A DNA stretch of 64,000 nucleotides from Microbacterium flavescens. GTDB taxonomy: Bacteria; Actinomycetota; Actinomycetes; Actinomycetales; Microbacteriaceae. Position 1 is the first letter of the stretch, and each line of letters starts with the position of its first letter. Under the pieces are notes generated by a model, which had not been told where the DNA came from, ran no database searches, and saw nothing but the letters and a program-made list of their open reading frames with translations. The stretch covers positions 186,001 to 250,000 of the forward strand of contig NZ_JAFIWA010000002.1 of the NCBI RefSeq assembly GCF_018588945.1. The letters are read 5' to 3'. Of this stretch, positions 60,753 to 64,000 are shown one piece after another. The position numbers and the translations under genes were made by a program.

Positions 60753-61442
60753 TTGACGGTATGTCCGCCTTCAACAGCCGCGTCAGCTTCTGGCCTGACC
60801 GCGGTAAGGCGGAGGAACGCGGCCGGGCTGCTTGCTCTTGCGATTGCCCTCGCAACCGCCGGTTGTGCTCCGAGCACGCAAGCAGAGGTGACTGCATCGA
60901 TCTCGGAGTCATCACAGCCCACCGCAACAACTGGCTACGACCAGATGCTCGATGAACGTTGGGCTCAGGTGATCGCCGTCTTCCCCGACGCCGTGCGGGC
61001 CGAAACGACGAAGGTGCGCGAGATCAAGCCGGAAGCCTGGGCATTGACAATCGCGGGTTGCCTGGAGGAACAGGGATTTCAGACCATCGTTCGCGTGGAC
61101 GGAGGGATCGAGAGCCCCGGGGTGCCGGCCGCGCAGCAGGAGGCACTGGCCGTGGCTCAATTCGTGTGCGGGGCCGCTTACCCGTTCGCGGAGAAGTACT
61201 CGCTGCCTCTCACGGACGCCCAGCTTTCACAGCTCTACGCGTTCTGGCTCGAGGAGTCAGTCCCGTGCTTGCAGTCTTTCGGCCTCGACACGCCGCCAGC
61301 GCCGACGCTCGCCGTATTCCTGGAAACGTACGAGTCTCCGGACATGTGGCAGCCGTTCGTGGGACTCGGATCGCTCACCGGGGATCGATATGAGGAGGTT
61401 GTCGCTGCATGCCCGCAAGCACCCGACGATCTCTGGGACTGA
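60753..61442 (+). CDS. Lipoprotein, paralogue 2 of the island set
   Basis: The 229-residue protein has a lipobox TAGC (lipidated C38 from the TTG at 60753) and shares with its neighbours AGCLEEQGF, a DGGIESPGVPAAQQEALAVA segment, QFVCGAAYPFAEKYSLPLT and the C-terminal ACPQ. The start is uncertain: TTG 60753 gives a normal signal length, whereas GTG 60729 or ATG 60660 would extend it. It lies 119 bp after the AraC gene and runs into the third paralogue. Confidence 0.78.
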   Translation: MTVCPPSTAASASGLTAVRRRNAAGLLALAIALATAGCAPSTQAEVTASISESSQPTATTGYDQMLDERWAQVIAVFPDAVRAETTKVREIKPEAWALTIAGCLEEQGFQTIVRVDGGIESPGVPAAQQEALAVAQFVCGAAYPFAEKYSLPLTDAQLSQLYAFWLEESVPCLQSFGLDTPPAPTLAVFLETYESPDMWQPFVGLGSLTGDRYEEVVAACPQAPDDLWD

Positions 61443-61480
61443 ACCGACCAGCTCGAGGGCCCTCACATCAGACAGCGCGC

Positions 61481-62176
61481 ATGAGGCCAGATCGACATCG
61501 CGACCGACTGGGCCGAAGCGCGGTTACGGTCGGCTTACTGTGCGTCATCGTTCTCCTCACCGGATGCACGGATTCCGATCGGGGGGTGGGATCCGCGTCG
61601 ACACCTGCGCCCGTGGCCGGTTCTGGAACCGTGCTGGGGGACGGAACGGCGGCCGAAACGGAGATCTATCGCGAGTCGCTCGACGCAAGGTGGGCATCGA
61701 TCGCAAGCTTGGATCCGAAGGCTGTGCGACCCGAGACGGCGATCGTGCGGTACGTGACAATGGAGGAGCATTTTGGCCTCGTCGCGGACTGTGTGAACGA
61801 GCAGGGTTTCGCCGCGGACCTGGGTGCCGACGGCGGCATCAGATTCGGCGAGGTGCCCAAGGCGCAGGGGACCGCGTTGAATGTCGCGGTGTACGTCTGC
61901 CAGGCGTCGTACCCGCTGGAAGACAAATACACGCTTCCGCCGACCGAGGACCAGCTCCGACGGCTGTACGAGTATCAAGCCAACGACAGCGTGGCGTGCC
62001 TCACCGCGCTTGGATACACGGTCAGCCCTCCGCCGTCGCTGCAGGAGTTTCTTGACACGTTCAACACGCAGGACGCATGGTCACCCTTTGCGGAAGCGCT
62101 CGCGACGGCGACCGAAGAGGAGTCCATCGAGGCCAACGCCGCGTGTCCGCAGCAACCGGATGATTGGTGGGGATGA
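61481..62176 (+). CDS. Lipoprotein, paralogue 3 of the island set
   Basis: The 231-residue protein has the lipobox LLTGC (C29) and the family pattern DARWASIASLDPKAVRPET, IVRYVTMEEHFGLVADCVNEQ-like region, VYVCQASYPLEDKYTLPPT and PPPSLQEFLDTFNTQDAW. Identity with the previous gene is visible throughout. The ATG at 61481 leaves 38 bp to the upstream stop; an ATG at 61409 would overlap. It is followed by the adaptor gene at 140 bp. Confidence 0.82.
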   Translation: MRPDRHRDRLGRSAVTVGLLCVIVLLTGCTDSDRGVGSASTPAPVAGSGTVLGDGTAAETEIYRESLDARWASIASLDPKAVRPETAIVRYVTMEEHFGLVADCVNEQGFAADLGADGGIRFGEVPKAQGTALNVAVYVCQASYPLEDKYTLPPTEDQLRRLYEYQANDSVACLTALGYTVSPPPSLQEFLDTFNTQDAWSPFAEALATATEEESIEANAACPQQPDDWWG

Positions 62177-62316
62177 GCGCCCACGCGCGAGGTGACGGGT
62201 CGAGAAGACCTGGCACAGATTGCGATGACGTGGGTGAACGAGGTCGCATACGCTCGATCCATGGCGTCGAGGCACCCAGTTCACCACCGCGCGCAGCGAC
62301 GTAGGGGGAGGCGCCC

Positions 62317-63429
62317 TTGAGTGACGCCACCGATCAAGCGCCCAAGACCACGACGGCGCAGCGCCGCCGGTGGTGGCCGATGGTCATCGCGATTGTCCTC
62401 GCTGCAGTTGTCGTGGGAGCCGCCGGTTGGGCCGCGGCCACGGTGCTGCGGCCCGCCGACGACCCGCTCGACGCCACCGCCTTCACGTACGTCACGGTCG
62501 AGCCGGGATCGGTCGGGTCGAGCATCAACCTGAACACCGTGGCGGAGTGGACTCCGACGCCGGTGGGGTCGAACCAGGCAGCGGGAGTGGTCACCGGGGC
62601 TGCGGTGCAGCCCGGCGATCAGGTGTCGCAGGGCTCGGTGCTGTATACGGTGAACTTGCATCCCGTGGTCGTGGCGCAGGGCGAGGTGCCGGCGTTCCGT
62701 GCGATAGGCCTCGATGCGCAGGGCGCTGATGTCGCCCAGCTTCAGGGGATGCTCCAGTCCTTGGGTCTATACAACGGCGCCGTGGACGGCAAGGCGGGAT
62801 CGGGAACCGTGCAGGCGATCAAGGCCTGGCAGAAGTCGCTGGGTGTGCCGCAGACCGGCACCGCCGAGCTCGGCGACGTGATCTTCGTGCCGTCGCTGCC
62901 CACCCGGGTCTCGCTCGACTCGAAGGTGATCGCGCGAGGGAAGAGCGTGTCGGGAGGCGAGGAGGTCCTTCTGGGGCTCCCCTCCGCACCCACGTTCGTC
63001 TTGCCCGTCACTGAAGCTCAAGCCGGGATGATCCCGACAGGCACGCAGGTGCAGGTCACGTCTCCCGACGGGTCGATATGGGATGCCGTGTCGACCGATC
63101 AGGTGGCCGACGCCGAGACGCAGACGATCACTGTGGGGCTGGCGGGTCCCGACGGCGGTGTCATCTGCGGCGACTCGTGCGGGCTCGTTCCGGTGACGGG
63201 CGAGGCGATGCTGTCGTCCGTCATCGTTACGGTACCCACCGCCGGCGGGCTCGTCGTCCCGTCGGCGGCGCTGGTGACGGATGCCGGGGGCGAGGTCGCG
63301 GTGGTCGACGAGGCCGGCGCGCGCTTGCCAGTGACTGTGGTGACTTCGGCCAGGGGAATGTCGGTCGTTGAGGGCGTCGAGGGGGGTACCCGTGTGCGCG
63401 TCCCCGCGGTCGAGGGAGGCGGCGGGTGA
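62317..63429 (+). CDS. Membrane adaptor with peptidoglycan-binding domain (HlyD/MacA-like)
   Basis: The 370-residue protein has an N-terminal membrane helix (WWPMVIAIVLAAVVVGAAGW), a biotinyl-lipoyl-like and HlyD-type beta region, and an embedded peptidoglycan-binding domain (AQGADVAQLQGMLQSLGLYN through TVQAIKAWQKSLGVPQTGT). It probably links an ABC efflux pump to the cell wall. The TTG at 62317 is preceded by the purine-rich site AGGGGGAGG. Its stop overlaps the start of the ABC ATPase gene (GTGA). Confidence 0.88.
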   Translation: MSDATDQAPKTTTAQRRRWWPMVIAIVLAAVVVGAAGWAAATVLRPADDPLDATAFTYVTVEPGSVGSSINLNTVAEWTPTPVGSNQAAGVVTGAAVQPGDQVSQGSVLYTVNLHPVVVAQGEVPAFRAIGLDAQGADVAQLQGMLQSLGLYNGAVDGKAGSGTVQAIKAWQKSLGVPQTGTAELGDVIFVPSLPTRVSLDSKVIARGKSVSGGEEVLLGLPSAPTFVLPVTEAQAGMIPTGTQVQVTSPDGSIWDAVSTDQVADAETQTITVGLAGPDGGVICGDSCGLVPVTGEAMLSSVIVTVPTAGGLVVPSAALVTDAGGEVAVVDEAGARLPVTVVTSARGMSVVEGVEGGTRVRVPAVEGGGG

Positions 63430-64000
63430 GCGCACACGCGGACCCTGATGCGTCGGGGCGTTTCGTCTCGCTTCGCTCGCTCAACGACCGGGGAGAGGCG
63501 TTCGACGAGCGGGATGGTGATCCTGGCACGCCGCGGCTGGAAGCGCGTGACATCGTCTTCGAGTACACCGCCGGCACCCGGGTGCTCGACGGTTGGTCGG
63601 CGGAGTTCCCGGCGGGATCGATGAGCGCGCTGACCGGGCCATCGGGGCGAGGCAAGTCGACATTGCTGTACCTGCTCGGCCTAATGCTGCATCCCGCCTC
63701 AGGCGCGATCCTGGTCGATGGCGAATCCGTGGCCGGGATGCGCGACGCGCAGCGGGCTCGGTTGCGAGCGAGCCGTTTCGGGTTCGTGTTCCAGGACGCC
63801 GCGCTCGACCAGACCCGCACGGTGATCGACAATGTGACTGAGACCGCGCTGTACCGTGGCGAGGCCAAGCGGGACATCCGAGACAGGGCCCTCGAGCTAC
63901 TCGACCGGTTCGGCGTCGACGTGCCGCCCGACCGCAAACCCGGCCAGGTGTCCGGCGGACAGGCTCAGCGCATCGCACTCTGCCGAGCGTTGCTGAATGC
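63426..64000 (+). CDS. MacB-like ABC transporter ATP-binding protein (N-terminal part)
   Basis: The 191 residues seen include Walker A GPSGRGKST, the Q-loop FQDAAL and the signature VSGGQAQRI; the gene runs off the window. The GTG at 63426 overlaps the adaptor stop (GTGA). Residues 11-21 (GRFVSLRSLND) are encoded by a REP repeat, so a mobile repeat has entered the reading frame and lengthened the N-terminus; the conserved domain starts at about residue 38. No closer start exists that keeps it. A permease gene is expected beyond the edge. Confidence 0.9.
   Translation, partial: MSAHADPDASGRFVSLRSLNDRGEAFDERDGDPGTPRLEARDIVFEYTAGTRVLDGWSAEFPAGSMSALTGPSGRGKSTLLYLLGLMLHPASGAILVDGESVAGMRDAQRARLRASRFGFVFQDAALDQTRTVIDNVTETALYRGEAKRDIRDRALELLDRFGVDVPPDRKPGQVSGGQAQRIALCRALLN
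63458..63489. repeat. REP-like unit inside a coding sequence
   Basis: These 32 bases are identical to 27177-27208 of the REP cluster. Here they encode FVSLRSLND and flanking residues of the ATPase in frame, with no stop codon. It shows that the repeat spread to the island after, or with, its arrival. Confidence 0.9.

Overview
The window is high-GC DNA of a Gram-positive actinobacterium. It most likely comes from Microbacterium or a close relative in the Microbacteriaceae. The basis for this is DUF2510 and DUF7882 proteins, a DUF222/HNH endonuclease, an ANTAR regulator, the Ala-Ser dicodon GCATCC, the palindromic repeat beginning GGTCGTTGAGCGAG, and many leaderless promoters (TANNNT placed 6-7 nt before an ATG or GTG). 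No rRNA, intact tRNA, CRISPR array or complete insertion sequence is visible.

Layout. 1-11 kb: the end of a response regulator, a D,D-carboxypeptidase, a SulP permease, trhO, a four-gene glycine betaine/choline ABC importer, redox enzymes and small metabolic genes. 11-22 kb: a membrane molybdopterin oxidoreductase, a DinB-type polymerase, a cold-shock gene with a long leader, a PadR regulator with an ABC1 kinase-like gene, a zinc alcohol dehydrogenase with a membrane partner, and a CtaG/DUF2243 pair. 22-31 kb: an HxlR/reductase pair, msrA and msrB sharing one upstream element, an SDR, a REP cluster beside a DUF222/HNH endonuclease, and a secreted transglycosylase-like protein. 31-41 kb: NUDIX, YcaQ-like, a large LuxR regulator divergent from a methyltransferase-glycosyltransferase-hydrolase operon, an LLM oxidoreductase and a DUF151 protein. 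41-45 kb: a CBS protein and a sugar ABC importer lacking its ATPase.

45-56 kb is a dense envelope and stress cluster. An operon of three membrane-associated proteins is preceded by a leader that can hide its ribosome binding site. It is followed by an SRPBCC/FAD-oxidoreductase/SDR operon, a divergent MarR/DUF7882 pair with a shared operator, a second zinc alcohol dehydrogenase, DUF72, GAF-ANTAR and DUF6766 genes. Four promoters in 41-54 kb, and one at 9.3 kb, carry the same box (TGTCAAG followed by C or A, then C) exactly 27-28 nt before the -10. This looks like one undescribed regulon.

At 56,529-56,551 lies the 3' end of a serine tRNA without the rest of the gene, which is typical of the distal att site of an integrated element. 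Everything to its right looks like accessory DNA: a PIN toxin with an unusually large partner, a coiled-coil/HTH protein, three paralogous lipoproteins around a small cysteine-containing secreted protein and an AraC-type regulator, and a peptidoglycan-binding adaptor coupled to a MacB-like ABC ATPase that runs off the window. The ATPase has a REP repeat built in frame into its N-terminus.
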